From the NCBI GenBank assembly GCA_011009095.1, contig VTPC01008600.1, forward strand, positions 8,364-72,363: a stretch of DNA of 64,000 nt, read 5' to 3'. The position numbers and the translations under genes are program-made. Positions 25,076-36,969 of this stretch are shown piece after piece. The first letter of the stretch is position 1. Each line of letters opens with the position of its first letter. The stretch is from Ignelater luminosus. Its lineage: Eukaryota > Arthropoda > Insecta > Coleoptera > Elateridae. Below the pieces are notes generated by a model. That model worked only from the letters and a program-made list of their open reading frames with translations, did not search any database and was not told where the DNA came from.

Positions 25076-25872
25076 TTATTTACTGATAATAAAATTAAAA
25101 GTACAGTTGTTATAATTACTGATGGAAGATGGAATAGCAGCTTCTCCGGTGTGATTGCCATTCACAGAAAACGTTGCAGAAAATAGAGGAAATGTACTAC
25201 AGGATGGTTTATTATCCTCATGTAGAATTTTCCCCCAAATGCTATTTTATTTTGAAGAGAGTTTTTGACATAGCTTTCGCCTACAAATGAAAACTTAAAG
25301 TCTTGATGTCTCTTCAACCCTAATACGTCTACACCTTTGTTTGCTAAAAGAGCAGCAAAAGTGCGCCTAAATGAATGACCAGTATAACTGACTGGATCTT
25401 GCAATTTCAAATATTCCGTTATTTCTGAAGGCCGACTGCCAATTGTGCCTTGAACAGTACACTTTTCACTTCAATAATTAAGATATCAGTGAGATGACTT
25501 GACGTAATTTGGTAATTTGTAGCTTAAAATATTTACGGAAAATTTGCAAATACTGAATTTCCTCATCTTCCATGTTGGTAAAGATGAAGGCGAATGAAAG
25601 GAATTCACCATGATCTTCTACATCGTCAACGGTCATGCTGTATAACTCTTCCCTTCTACAAGATTCCGCCACTCCTAGTATCGTTACTACCTGAAAATTC
25701 ATGAACTCAATAAATAAAATGTTCAACTGTTGCAATTGATAGAATTTGCCTTATGAATTAAGACTTTCTCATCTGGTGCTTCTATTAAACATTTTGAAAC
25801 TTCTTCCTCTCTGGAAACGCTAGCTTTTTTCGGACGGCCGGTGTCTAATGTTCTTTCTTTTAAAAAATGCAA
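25076..25872 (-). pseudogene. Crypton-like tyrosine recombinase, C-terminal part, possibly intron-containing
   Basis: The minus strand encodes the catalytic part of a tyrosine recombinase of the kind found in insect Cryptons. Opening GRPKKASVSREEEV and APDEKVLIHK (to 25750) are followed by VVTILGVAESCRREELYSM (from 25690), which holds the first catalytic Arg. Then come EKCTVQ, YTGHSFRRTFAALLANKG with the His-x-x-Arg, LKRH, and ESYVKNSLQNK with the likely nucleophilic Tyr. A tail SNYNNCTFNFIISK ends at a stop at 25076-25078. Between IHK and VVT lie 59 bases that begin GC, end AG, contain an in-frame stop and are not a multiple of three. Removing them restores the expected protein. Frameshifts near 25450-25480 and about 25215 break the rest. 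The N-terminal part is missing; the RTE LINE lies immediately beyond. Confidence 0.65.
25691..25749 (-). other. Possible GC-AG intron in the Crypton-like gene
   Basis: Read on the minus strand this is AAG|GCAAAT ... TGAATTTTCAG|GTAGTA, 59 nt. The donor fits the known minor AG|GCAAGT class, and the acceptor has a short pyrimidine run before CAG. Length and AT content are typical of short insect introns. An inserted sequence with chance splice-like ends is the alternative. Confidence 0.45.
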
Positions 25873-25949
25873 TCAAAATGAAAAATCTTAAAATATCAAT
25901 AGAATCATGAACAAAGATGACTTTTTGTCCTCGACCAAAAAATGAACCT

Positions 25950-28450
25950 TTATCATCATCCCTCAGGTTTTCGCGTCCTCTGCTGGACATAGACCTCCTC
26001 CAATTGCCTCCATATCTTCCTGTCTTGAGCACTATTCATTCAGTTACCTGCCACTCTCTTTATATCGCCACTCCACCTGGTGGATAGTCTACCCCTACTT
26101 CTTTTGTCTTTTCTGTTGTTAATCTTTTAGTCCACCTGTTGTCAGTTATTCGTGCTATGTGACCTGCCCACCTCCATTTGGCCGTGCTATGATATCAGTT
26201 ACTCTTGTTCTCTGTATAATGTCTGTATTTGGTATTCTGTCTCATCTACTAATTCCCAGCATCGCCTTTTCCATTTCTCTCTGTGCCATTCTTAATTTAT
26301 TCGCTGAGCGTTTGGTCAGGGTCAGCGTTTCGGTCCCATATGTCATTACTGGTAGTACGCATTGTTCGTATACTTTTCTCTTCAAACACATAGGCAAGTC
26401 CGATTTAAAAATGTCTCGTAGTTTGCCGACAGCTGCCCACCCCAAACCTATGCGGCGATAGATTTCGTACGTTTGGTTGTCCTTGCCTACTCTTATTTCG
26501 TGGTCTAGGTACTTGTATTCATGTGTTTGTTCTACTTCTTCTCCGTCGACCCTCATATTGTCACTGGCTACCAGGTTGATCATGAACTTGGTTTTCAGTT
26601 GAGTTTGAGTTGTCAGAACAATATCGTCGGCGAAGCGGAGGTGACTCAGAATTCGCCATCAACGTTTATGCCCTTGTTATTACAGACCAAGCTTTTTAAA
26701 GTGTATTCTAGGACTACCGTAAAAAGTGTGGGTGATATAGTATCTCCTTGTCTAATTCTTCTCGGTATGTGGTACTTTTTTGTGCATTCATTGAGCTTTA
26801 CATTTGCCTTTGCGTTGTTATATATACGTTGGATCAATTTGGTTTATCTGTAGTCTATTCGGCTTTGTTGTAGCGATGTTACTATTGCTGGTAAATCCAC
26901 AGTGTCAAAAGTTTTTTGGAAATCTATAAATGTCAGCACAACATACTTTTCTATTGATGTCTTGATGGTGTGTAGGTGGTCATTTGTGCTATATCCGTTT
27001 CTAAATCCAGCCTGCTTACGGGGTTGATAAAAGTCTAACTTGGGCTCCAGTCATTTGGTTATAACCTTAGAGAATAATTTATATAGATGAGATAGCAAAC
27101 TGATTGGCCTAAAGTTTTCTAAATCAGATGTATCACCTTTTTTGTGAATAACAATTGTTGTTGCGTTTTTCATCTCCTTCACAGCACTTCTTACTTCCTC
27201 GATAGTTATATTTGGCAGATCTTCGAAACCTTGCTTTAGTACTTTATTGTTTCTAGCCTGTGGTGTGTCATCATATGTCTGTTTTATTTGGCTCGTGTAT
27301 AGTAGTTGTTCATAAAATTGCTTTGTTATTTCTAGTAATCTGCGCCCGTCAGTTCTTTCATTGCCGTCTTTATCCTTTAATTTAAAAAACTCGCGTTTTT
27401 CCTCTGTCAGTTTTCTTCTCATAACTTTCATATTTTTGGTTTTCTTAATTCTTTGGTGAACTTGCTCTCTATTGTATTTTCTTAGGTCTTTGCGTATCTC
27501 TTTTGAGATTTCGTAATGTGCAAGCCATGGTGATGCAAAAAATTTATTAACATTTTTCCTGTGTCATTTCTATCGCCCAAATCGAATTTCCCTGTTTCTG
27601 TTTCGGACACGTCGACTTGTTTGCCTACTTTGGCATTAAAATCGCCTATAATAAAAGTTTAATGACAATGGGATTCTGTCAGAGCCACCTCGATATTGTC
27701 GTAGAGGTTTTCCATATCTTGGTCCTCATGTTCGGTTGTGGGGGCACGGACCTGCATTATCTTCATGTTGTAATGACTGTTCAAGGAGATTATCGTTTAA
27801 GCTACGCGTTCTGATATACTTTTTACGGTTACTATATTTTTTGAACATTTTTTATTGATAAGGAAGCCTATACCACCAGCAGAAATATTGGGATTACCAA
27901 TGTTATACAACGTATGGCCTGATTTTAGTGTCAGTAGGATCTCTAGGCATCTCTGTACTTCACAGAGCCCGATAACATCCTACTTGGTATTTTCAAGTTC
28001 TTCTTCTAATTCTATCAGTTTGTCACTTGAAGATAGTGATCTTACATTATGTGTCATAATCTTTAGTATTTTGGTGTGGAGGTCGTTTTTGTAAGAGTCT
28101 CTATATGTCAATCTTCTGGAATCGGTGGGACTGACTGATTTATATTCAGTGTAAGATTCTGGACAATACGTCTTACTTCCCTGGGGTAATACATTTTGGA
28201 GATTTGACATTTCATTAGATGGGATTTTAGCTAAAAATAAAACGCCGTGCTTGCCATGCGTGTTGGCAGGTAGGTCGTGGTTAAAGGAGAGGATTGATGG
28301 TTGTTTTATACGCAGTTTGGGTTGGGACACTAACTTCTCCCGGAGAGGGTTGGGAGAAAGTCAGGGCTTCCATGGGCAGGGTCGCATCCCTGAAGTAGAT
28401 CTGTCTTCTACCGGGATCGTGGAAGAGTATGTACCCGCTACTTTTTCTTA
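25950..28450 (-). pseudogene. RTE-clade LINE, internally deleted (endonuclease and reverse transcriptase)
   Basis: In element order on the minus strand, a 5' part (28330 to 27980) leads into endonuclease with KIMTHNVRSLSSSDKLIELE. About 27900-27600 gives GGIGFLINKK and FIIGDFNAKVGKQ. The C-terminal end of endonuclease is missing. The linker follows (27431-27150, QFYEQLLYTSQ). Reverse transcriptase gives HKKGDTSDLENFRPISLLS, TFIDFQKTFDTVD, RQGDTISPTLFTVVLEYT and an RFADDI active site at about 26620-26640. Then come EYKYLDHEIRVG and VLPVMTYGTETLTLTKR, and WRWAGHIAR at about 26150. These are RTE-type motifs. Short deletions and frameshifts occur throughout (for example EMKNATT joined directly to IVIHKKGD). 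A GATGATGAT-like 3' end lies near 25950. Confidence 0.8.
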
Positions 28451-28739
28451 AAACTCAATATACTATTTCACCTTAGATAACAGAGCCGACCTAATTTTTC
28501 ATTACAATAGCAGTGGGGTTGGAGAATAAGACAGTCAACAAATTGGTAAGTAGTAGCTAATGCTTAATATAACTCAAACGGGTCAAAAGCTCGTTTAATT
28601 AAATTGCTGATCCCTGACGGGATAATAGCCCCTGTATTCATCTACAGCAAAGAAATTATGAAAACCAGTTTGACAGTAGGCTTCCTACCTAAGAAATATT
28701 AATTATACAGTAAAGTAATAACAATAATATTAGGCCTCA

Positions 28740-28888
28740 GGGAATGGCGTCCCCGAGGTATCCGAAATGCATATGGGTTGTTCAGACTGGATGGCACAAT
28801 GAGATCGTGCGACCCAGATAGTAGTCAGTAGATTGGCTGGTGAAGTACAATCGGCAAACCTCCGCTGCGAGGGTTTGCGGCCCGATCG
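28740..28888 (+). other. Likely 5' untranslated part of the following LINE-like ORF
   Basis: This short, GC-richer stretch precedes the 28889 ATG and differs from the AT-rich 28450-28740 spacer before it. The role is inferred from position and composition only. Confidence 0.3.
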
Positions 28889-29710
28889 GTGTGTTATTCT
28901 GTTGCAACAAGTAATCAATGTAAAGCCTTGGACAAGCTCAGTTCTAGAACTGAACCTGGTGGGATCTCTCAGCAATCCCACACAAGAACCAGTAAAGCAA
29001 GTGCCATTATCCCGCGGTTACGGCCCACAAGAAATCGGCAAGGACAACAACAAAATAATAACTCAGTAGACAGAAATTCCCGACTCAACCATAACAGTAC
29101 ACAGGAGAGCAACCTCTCTGGTACTTCAACAGATTTTTGCCCCATGACCACTAAGGCAGGAAAACTTCACCAGCGCATGAGGTGGACTGAAACTACCAAT
29201 CAATTTATCATGCGTACAAAATTAGAAACAGATCTTACGGGTTCTAGAACAAAATTACATGCTGCTTTGCTAAATCAATATCCAGATGTAGGTACCGACA
29301 TAACAGAACAACGAATATCTGACCAGAGGTGTGCTATAATGCGAAACAATTTGATATCTGAGACTACACTAGAACGAATTAAAAAACAGGTTGCTCAACA
29401 GCTAGCCTTAACTACTAGCCACCAAAGTCCTCAAAATAATGCAGTTATAGCATTCGAACAGGCTACAGAGATAGAAGACGTATTACACAACACTTTGGAC
29501 GCTGTACCAAAAACAATTGATTGCCAAGAGTTGGTAGCAATTGTGCAACAGCCTGAAATAATGTCCACGGAGTCATTGGAATCGAAACTGACTGCAACTT
29601 TTATTGAATTGTATACTAAGTTCATCGGGTCTGACCCTTGTAGTAGACCACGAATACCAACTCTTAAGACCAATCAATCAATCGGGCAAATAATCCAGGT
29701 CATAAACTGA
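28889..29710 (+). CDS. 273-aa LINE-associated protein fragment (Myb/SANT-like helical segment)
   Basis: This is one of the longest uninterrupted frames in the window. Residues 1-90 are Ser/Thr/Asn/Gln-rich and look disordered. The central part reads QRMRWTETTNQFIMRTKLET, then TKLHAALLNQYPD, TEQRISDQR and NNLISETTLERIKKQV. From memory this pattern (R-M-K-W-T ... FI-x-R ... LH-x-x-F-x-x-x-YP ... T-x-Q-R-I-x-D-QRR) is the N-terminal helical region of a multi-copy reverse-transcriptase family in insects and other animals; a Myb/SANT-like DNA-binding role is inference. After the TGA at 29708 the same frame continues with KILPSHLIA, and downstream WDTEDPIKHVGKLH still looks related. The stop is therefore probably premature, and the element is truncated before any reverse transcriptase motif. 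Earlier in-frame starts are possible. Confidence 0.5.
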   Translation: MCYSVATSNQCKALDKLSSRTEPGGISQQSHTRTSKASAIIPRLRPTRNRQGQQQNNNSVDRNSRLNHNSTQESNLSGTSTDFCPMTTKAGKLHQRMRWTETTNQFIMRTKLETDLTGSRTKLHAALLNQYPDVGTDITEQRISDQRCAIMRNNLISETTLERIKKQVAQQLALTTSHQSPQNNAVIAFEQATEIEDVLHNTLDAVPKTIDCQELVAIVQQPEIMSTESLESKLTATFIELYTKFIGSDPCSRPRIPTLKTNQSIGQIIQVIN

Positions 29711-29729
29711 AAAATTCTTCCCTCCCACC

Positions 29730-30930
29730 TCATCGCTTGAAAGCACCAACTTTTTAGTTTATGTAGCTTCTTTAACAATCACATCAACCAAGCACAATGC
29801 AATTGGGACACTGAAGACCCTATAAAGCACGTTGGCAAACTACATTAGAGAATCATTTAGAACAGATTCGTAAGGACCTTTTTGGAATTTTTTGTTTTCA
29901 TTACAATCTAGCTGTGTATTGAGCATGTGACTTTAGTCATTCTTTGTTATTTTGCCTTTTACCACACTCCTAAAAAGCCTCACGCGCTAAACAGTCGCGT
30001 CAAATCAATTCAAATCAAGATTATACAGCTGAGAAGAGAAGAGAACGATATAGACTACGCCTTTTCGGCCTTTAAAGGAAAGAATTTAATTTGGGTTGGA
30101 CAACAGTGGGCGACAGTCACTAAATGTAATGCATGAGTCGAAGAAGATACACGTTGTCTGGCCTGATCTGTCCAGGAACAAAAGTTAAAAAAACGACGAA
30201 TCAACACTGCTGCAAAAGCAACCACGAAGAGCGCGTCCACTCATGCTACGAGTGCATCACAACTCACCTTGAAGTGTTCTCGTAAATCGGCTGGCCTCAT
30301 GAATGACGGTTTCTGGCTTTTCGTTGCTGTGCTTGTACCTGAAATAGAAAATGCGTCGTCTGCAAAGAGGGAAATTTGGAGGTTTAGTTTTGTTGGGTGG
30401 AATGGTGATTGGTATAATGTTAAGTTTCTAATACAGTTCAGATTTGAAAACCATTTCTTTTTGTTTTGTTTGCCTTGCTAAAACTTCTGAACCTTTAGAT
30501 TACTTGCTTAAAACACGTATGGTTTCTTCTGAAACTAAAGCTAGACGATAAACTGTCAAGCGCATAAGCATTTGAGAAAACAATCTTTCTTTTGTTCAGG
30601 AAATACAAATTTTAAACAGAAGAGTCGATTGAGGTCTCTGATACTTGAAAAATATTGTAGCAGTCCATTTATCCCTGAGTTTATTTCTGAATAAATCCTA
30701 GCAATCTTTACATTCTGTCTTTATCGCTTCTGAACTAATTAGCTTTAGTTCACAAAACTCTCTTTTCGTAGACTGATTTTAGTACAACTACTTCCTGGAG
30801 GCAACACTGCGAATATAGTGCTGTGGTGAGTAAAACACCAAAACAGCTGTCCTCACGTGGTAGAGAAAACGAGATGGAAGTATTTGTAGAATGATTTTCA
30901 GCATTGAACGCCTTCCAAGGCGGCAGGTTG
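29730..30930. other. No confidently recognisable feature
   Basis: Apart from a short continuation of the preceding LINE-like sequence to about 29870, I see no motif. The frames at 29927-30136, 30055-30240 (minus) and 30269-30481 have no family signature. Confidence 0.4.
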
Positions 30931-30934
30931 TGTA

Positions 30935-31660
30935 GGAATTGAACTCCTCTTCATCGAAGAGGAAGTGGCTTGGTGAAGTGAGTCCGAGAACGGCAAATGC
31001 AGACGCGCTTCGAATGAAATGTTTTGCTGGTATGTGGTGCTGAAGATGGTCGCCGGAGACTGGCGATGCTAGTTGTGGTGGTGATGAGAGAAGTGGGGAG
31101 CTTGCATTGCATTGCTGTGTGAATCCTTGATGGTAATAGAATTAGAAGGTTAGGACCTGATAAAACGGTTTTCTTAAGAACCACAACCGTAAAAGTTTTC
31201 GTAGCGAAGAATATAGTAAGAGGATTAGTAAAGGGATTGTGACGACGGTCGAGCGGAGAAGTTTTGGCAGCAGTGGAACGGTCAAATCTGAGAAGCCTTA
31301 AGCTCAGGTACTTTCCAGCTAGCAAACAGATTAGATGAGGCTGTGAAAAAAAAGTTGGTGGAGTTATGAAACCGGTCTTATGGCTTCCGAATAACATAGG
31401 AAACTAGACTGGTGGAGTTGAAGGTATCCGCAATTCGGAATGGTATCAGATAGCCCAATTGGTGGAGTCGTGCTATACTGTTCACCCTCCCGGGCCCAGG
31501 AGAGCAGCAAATGCGTAGAATTTGATCATTATAGCCTATGTCCATCGGACCGCAAGGCGAAAACTAAGTATCGGCCGGATGCTTACGCGTCCTTCAGCAC
31601 GAATTGGACAGCGACTAAAACAGAGAATAAATATTCTGCCTGAACACAACTCCGAAATTC
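30935..31660 (+). other. Possible second BEL/Pao-like remnant
   Basis: About 31251-31300 reads EKFWQQWNG on the plus strand, a weak match to the F-W-x-R-W-S motif at the C-terminus of BEL/Pao pol. The following DNA resembles 965-1110 (shared AAGCTCAGGTAC and GATGAGGCTGTGAAA blocks). A later short plus-strand frame (31440-31643) is unassigned. The 148-aa minus-strand frame at 30951-31397 is antisense to this, Ser/Thr/Leu-rich and not supported as a gene. Confidence 0.25.
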
Positions 31661-34600
31661 AGTCAGAACGGTAGGACTATCAGGAAAAAAATGTAGGACG
31701 GAACACGGGGGAGGAACTATCACACTGATGTATGTTTGTCTTATTACTTATATAGATATGTATATAATAGATACATTTTTAGCTTCATAAAGTAATTTTA
31801 GTTGCATTGATGGTTAATTAAAGCAGCATGAAATATAATGAAGAGGTAGAAAGCAGATTAAAGCTTGTGGTTATGAAAAAAACTTTTTGAAAAGGAAGGT
31901 ATTAGACACTGTCCTTTAAAGAACTTAATGATTTCTTCATTCACGGTAAAATCATTACAAAACGTTCTTAACCTTCAAGTATAATTAAATGTCTCCCTTG
32001 GGCTATAAGATTATTAATAATAACGTAACACATTGTAGCAACTGACCTACCGTAATGACCTAATTGTGTAATGTAGTAAGTCTACAGACTTAAGGGAATG
32101 TGTTCTTAGCGCCTATTAGTTTAGTAATCCTGTGAAATAGCTTGTAAATTGGATAACAATAAAAGACGATAGGCTTTCCTCCGGCCGCATTTATAATTCA
32201 AACTTATTTAAAAAAATCTGTTAAATCAAAATTTCTTGTTTAAAGTACGTTCACTTTTAAACTTGATAAACATATTCGCGTGGGCGCAGACCTGTGAGTG
32301 GGTGCAAAGAGGCGTCTGCTTTAGCCACCGTCTTATGGAAAGCAACATTTTGGAACATAAATTACACAAATGCTAATTAACAAAGAAGATTTAAATTTTG
32401 TTCTCATCAAAATATACCTACTTGATAAATAACTTTAAATTCGTTAGTTATACGTACAAAAAGTCATTACCATCATACGTATCTCAGTTAATGAGGACAC
32501 ACAAATATAAAAATTATAAATATTTGCCCAACGATTTTACTGATTGTGGATATAAATTGTGAGGAATACATAATAACAAATTTCATAGTAAAGATGGCCC
32601 GCGAGCTGGCCCCCGCGCCGATCGCTGTCTTAGAATTTAAACAAATTTTGTAACCCTAAGCTAAATCCCAGTAGTTTTCAATCAGTTTCCGTCCGAAGAT
32701 TGGGATTGTCTTAATTCCTTAAATTAAAGAGTGGTTTCACAAGATGTTATTTTATGTGTGTAGTAAAGGTTCAAAATCTAAAGTTTAGTTTTATGTAACA
32801 AACAACCAAAAACTCTTTTTACACTAGGGAAAAAGTTTAGTAAAACATTCCAGAATGGAAACTTCCAAAACTAGATCAGAGCAAATAAATAATGTACAAT
32901 TAATGTAACATAGAGAAATAAACTGACCACATGGATTATGTCATAAACAAATCCCAAAAGAAAATATTGAGTGATAAGATTAAGTGAGAAAAAAGTAAAA
33001 AAAGCTAGCTATTATATCTAGAGATTCTCTTAAAGCAGGCGTCAACGAATGTAACTTCTCAAAAACAAATTAGAGATTAAACATATTAAGTTGCTGAACC
33101 AAACCTTTATAGATGGAGAAAGAGGTATAAAATATCTTCCGTCATTTTCAAGGTTTGTTTAAAATGAAAGCAGATATAGTGTATACGTACAAGAATTTCT
33201 GATTTTATTAAGCAAGAGATACGTATTTACCTTATAGTTGCGATATTGCTCCAGTTTTTTTGAATTAGAATTCCTGTAAAGAAATATTTTCCTTTTGATG
33301 ATAAACCAAAAAAATGTGGCAAGAAAAATATTTCCAAGACAGTGAGACTTTTTCTTCTTTTTTTCCAAAAACATTAAACACTAAACAGAATATCAATGTC
33401 AAAAGTCCATTAGTACATGAGAAAATACTTATAAAAGTTAATATTTTAAAAAAGGCCTCACTAATTTGAGCCCAGGAAAAAAGAAAGACCCAGAGAGAAC
33501 TTCAGTGTAAAAAGGTTACAAAACTTTTTTCATCGTTTTAGTTAAGCTGGAAGGACAAGAAATAAGTTAAAAATAGCTTGAAATTTAATTCTTCATCTTT
33601 TATAAAATGCTTCTGTTACATTCCGATGTCCCAGTTTCATACTATACTAATATAATTTTCTAAAAATAAAAACTGAATAAATTACTAAGTTCAAACTTCA
33701 GCCCAAGAAATTAAAACAGGCAAATTCCATCCATAATTTCCACTTCACAAAAACGCCTCGTTTGTTTGTCTCCCATTAAAGCCTTTAATTTCATTTATTC
33801 ATTAAAAGGCAATTAAAAGCAGTTTCTCGAACTTTGACTTAATGCATTAATCTTGAGATTATTGTCGGGTTGTATCGATTTTAGTCCAGTATATACTATA
33901 TGTATAGTATGTAAACTTTCGTGGGTAGTAGGTTGATGCGAAATTGGAGACAAATTCCATAGATGACGTAAACGAAAAGGTTTCGCTCGGCATGAAAGGG
34001 ACAAGCTTTCCTAAATATCATCCCATGTTAAAACTAAATGGAAGTTCTTTCTATTTAAATTTACTTGAGAACATCTGCCTGATCGAAAAGGATTTATTAT
34101 GAATGTGCTTGTTTTTAGATTTTGATGGAGCTTCTGATAATTTTTTGTAATTCTTTATAATCAAAAGTGGTAATTAAGAAAATACGTACTTCAATAAATG
34201 CGAAAGAAGGCAGGCGCAGCGTTTAGAAATATGAAAATAAAAGGACGCTTTTCAGTTTTATGTGGGTGGAAGTGGATTTGATCATATTTGAAGAATTAAT
34301 TTTCATTTTAGCTAAAAATACTTTCTCATGTAACAAAAACTTCAGTGTTGTGGGCAGAGTGATTTTCAACAATAAAAAGATTCCAGATTTATTTCTTTAC
34401 TTATCTATTATAATTATAGTAGAATTACAAAGATGCAAGATACACATTTGTATGTAACTTGAAACAATATAACAGAAATCTCAAGTCCTTGCTACTCTTG
34501 CAGACAAAGGAAAGTCCTCCCAGTGATGTCACCATCTTTACTGATAAGTGATAACGTACGGAACAAAGCACGGATAGTGAAGAAGAATTTCATTCCCCTT

Positions 34601-36960
34601 TTCGATATAGAAAATTTGCTACGGTACTAAAACGAAACTCGCGACCCTTCAGAATAATTACAGTTAATCTCTTTATTTTAGACCAAGAATATAAAATTGA
34701 ATTATTGTGGGTGCTGCGCTAGTCTCTAAATAACAATAATTGAGGTGCGATGTTCTTGGTAAATACGTGTTAAGGCAGTTATCAAACTTATTAAATACAC
34801 CTACGCTATTTCACATGCCCTTAGATGCTTTATAAATTTGTTTCATCGCTACTAAATCTCCTTTCTGATATCGATTTGATATTTTCCTTCTTAAGATATA
34901 GCTTTTCACTTCCTTTTATGAACATGCAGTATTCGTTGCGTCTTACAATCTTCTCTCTATTCCTTTACATTGTACTTTAAATTGTTCGATTATCTCTTTA
35001 AATTCTCACTTCTTATTTTACAATTTCCCGTAATAACTCCAATCTATGTATTTCTAAAGCTTCACTGAAAATAGAGCAAAGAGATTCTGAACTATGTTTG
35101 GGATTTCATCTAAAAACTTAAATTGCCTGCTTGATTCAATGACATACTACGTTCAAAATGGCCACATCTAGAAACTTCAAAGATTTTAAGAATACTGTTC
35201 TATTGTCGTTTGAATGTTAAAAGACAAGCTGGGTAGATAGTTTACTTAAAACTATAAATGCCTTGAAGCACTACTATTGCAATAAGGTAAGGAAAAGAAG
35301 CATCTATGAGGAGAAAATTGGAACTGGAATGATCAGGCCTTTAGCTGAGAAGCTGGACATTCCCTGCAACTGCAGATTAGGGCAAAAATATATCCATTTT
35401 AACCATATTTTACGTTACCAAAAATCTGCAAAATTTAGAATCTAAGAAAGTTCATGTAAATCAATTCTTGAGCATCGATGCAAAAATAAACAAGAAATTA
35501 TCTTCAGAAATAGAAATTTAAATGTTGTTACCTTGAGATATACAATGAACCGAAATCTTAAACTTAGTTCATGTACGCAGTACTGAAAATGAGTACAAAC
35601 ATTTCTTCTCTCTGAGAATATTTTAGAAAGACCATTTCACATAGCGTTGAGCACTAAGATTTGCGTAATGTTACTTATGTGAGATCAACCAACCATTGCA
35701 CTCGTTCTAGTGGATTTTTAAATTTCTGTAATCAAAACTATCTACCTACCTATATGAGACTAACAAAAACTAAAAGAGATGTCTTCAACCGAACAGTTAA
35801 TCCTAACAACAAAAAACTATCGAAAGAAATGCAATTCTTGTTAGTCTTAATTAATTACTCTATAGTCAGCGTTAGAAAACGTACAGTCAAGCTACAAAAT
35901 TAGAAAGAAATTATTGAAGAATAGAAATTTGAGAATTATTAAGATCACTCAAATTGGCAATCTACCTCAAAAAAGAACTTTAGATGTAGATTCTAAAATA
36001 TCTCGAATACTGCCCCTTTGGTTAGAAGATTAAGTCACAATCAGAAAACCAAGCTTTAAATTGCTTCTTGAAAGCCTCCAATCAGGTCTCAATGATTACG
36101 CCCAATCTAGACTAAAAGAATCAGGTCTACTATTACAGAGTTCTTGAGATGTCATGAGTTCCATTTATTCTAAGTCTAAAGTCATCTGATCAACAACTGT
36201 GCTTCTTCTCTACTATATGCTACAAGTTATAAGAATGAATTTGTTGTAATCAGATTTTTGCGCCCAGCATAATTACCAAAAGGATGTTTTCAATCCTTCC
36301 TACTTAAAAGCATCTACAGCTTTTTTGAATCTCACATAAGTACAACAACTCAGCCAAACAATGACAATAATCATATGCATAACAGTAAAATAAAAATCAC
36401 AGTTAATTTGCACATATAAGATCTAGGCTTTTTGAGCTTTCTTTTCTACTGAAGTGTGTCTCAAGATCAGAAATTTGGAAATAAAAAAACTAGTTGTCAT
36501 TTACCAAAGGCGAAACGATTTAATTTTGAAAACTGATTACTTTAAGTAAATAATCTTCATTTCCAAGAATCTTCAAACTTTGAAAACATTAAGAAAAAAC
36601 ATGATCAGCTTTACGAATCTATCAACAAAATTTTTATTTTTTATCTTGTTGCAGATCCGCAGCCAAAAGAAGGCAAAATCGAGCTTAGCTCTAAGAATAG
36701 TTTTGCCTGCTCTAAGAAAAAAAATTATAGAATCTAAAATACTAAAAATCTTATACTATGAGTTCGGTGCAATAACTAAGTATCTCTAGTTTATTCTATT
36801 TTATAGTATATTAATAAACCCTTCTGTTACGTTTTGTGACCTATTTGAAAGTAACAAAATATAGTTTAGGAGTATTGGCAACGATAAAATCAACCAGTTG
36901 AAATAGTGTGTTGAAAACAAATCTAAAGTGTTATAATAATAAACGGAATAAAAAGATTTA
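31661..36960. other. 5.3 kb with no recognisable gene or element
   Basis: Uniformly AT-rich DNA. The longest frames (33159-33374 minus, 35661-35903 plus, 36580-36789 plus) are of chance length and show no domain. A GC-rich patch stands out at about 32593-32632. An imperfect short palindrome around TATACTATATGTATAGTATG lies near 33890-33910. This could be intron or intergenic host DNA. Confidence 0.45.
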
Positions 36961-36969
36961 ATGACCTTT

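Noticed and set aside
30951..31397. 148-aa minus-strand open frame
   Set aside because: Ser/Thr/Leu-rich with no domain. It is antisense to a probable retroelement remnant whose G/T-rich strand lacks stops in the opposite direction.
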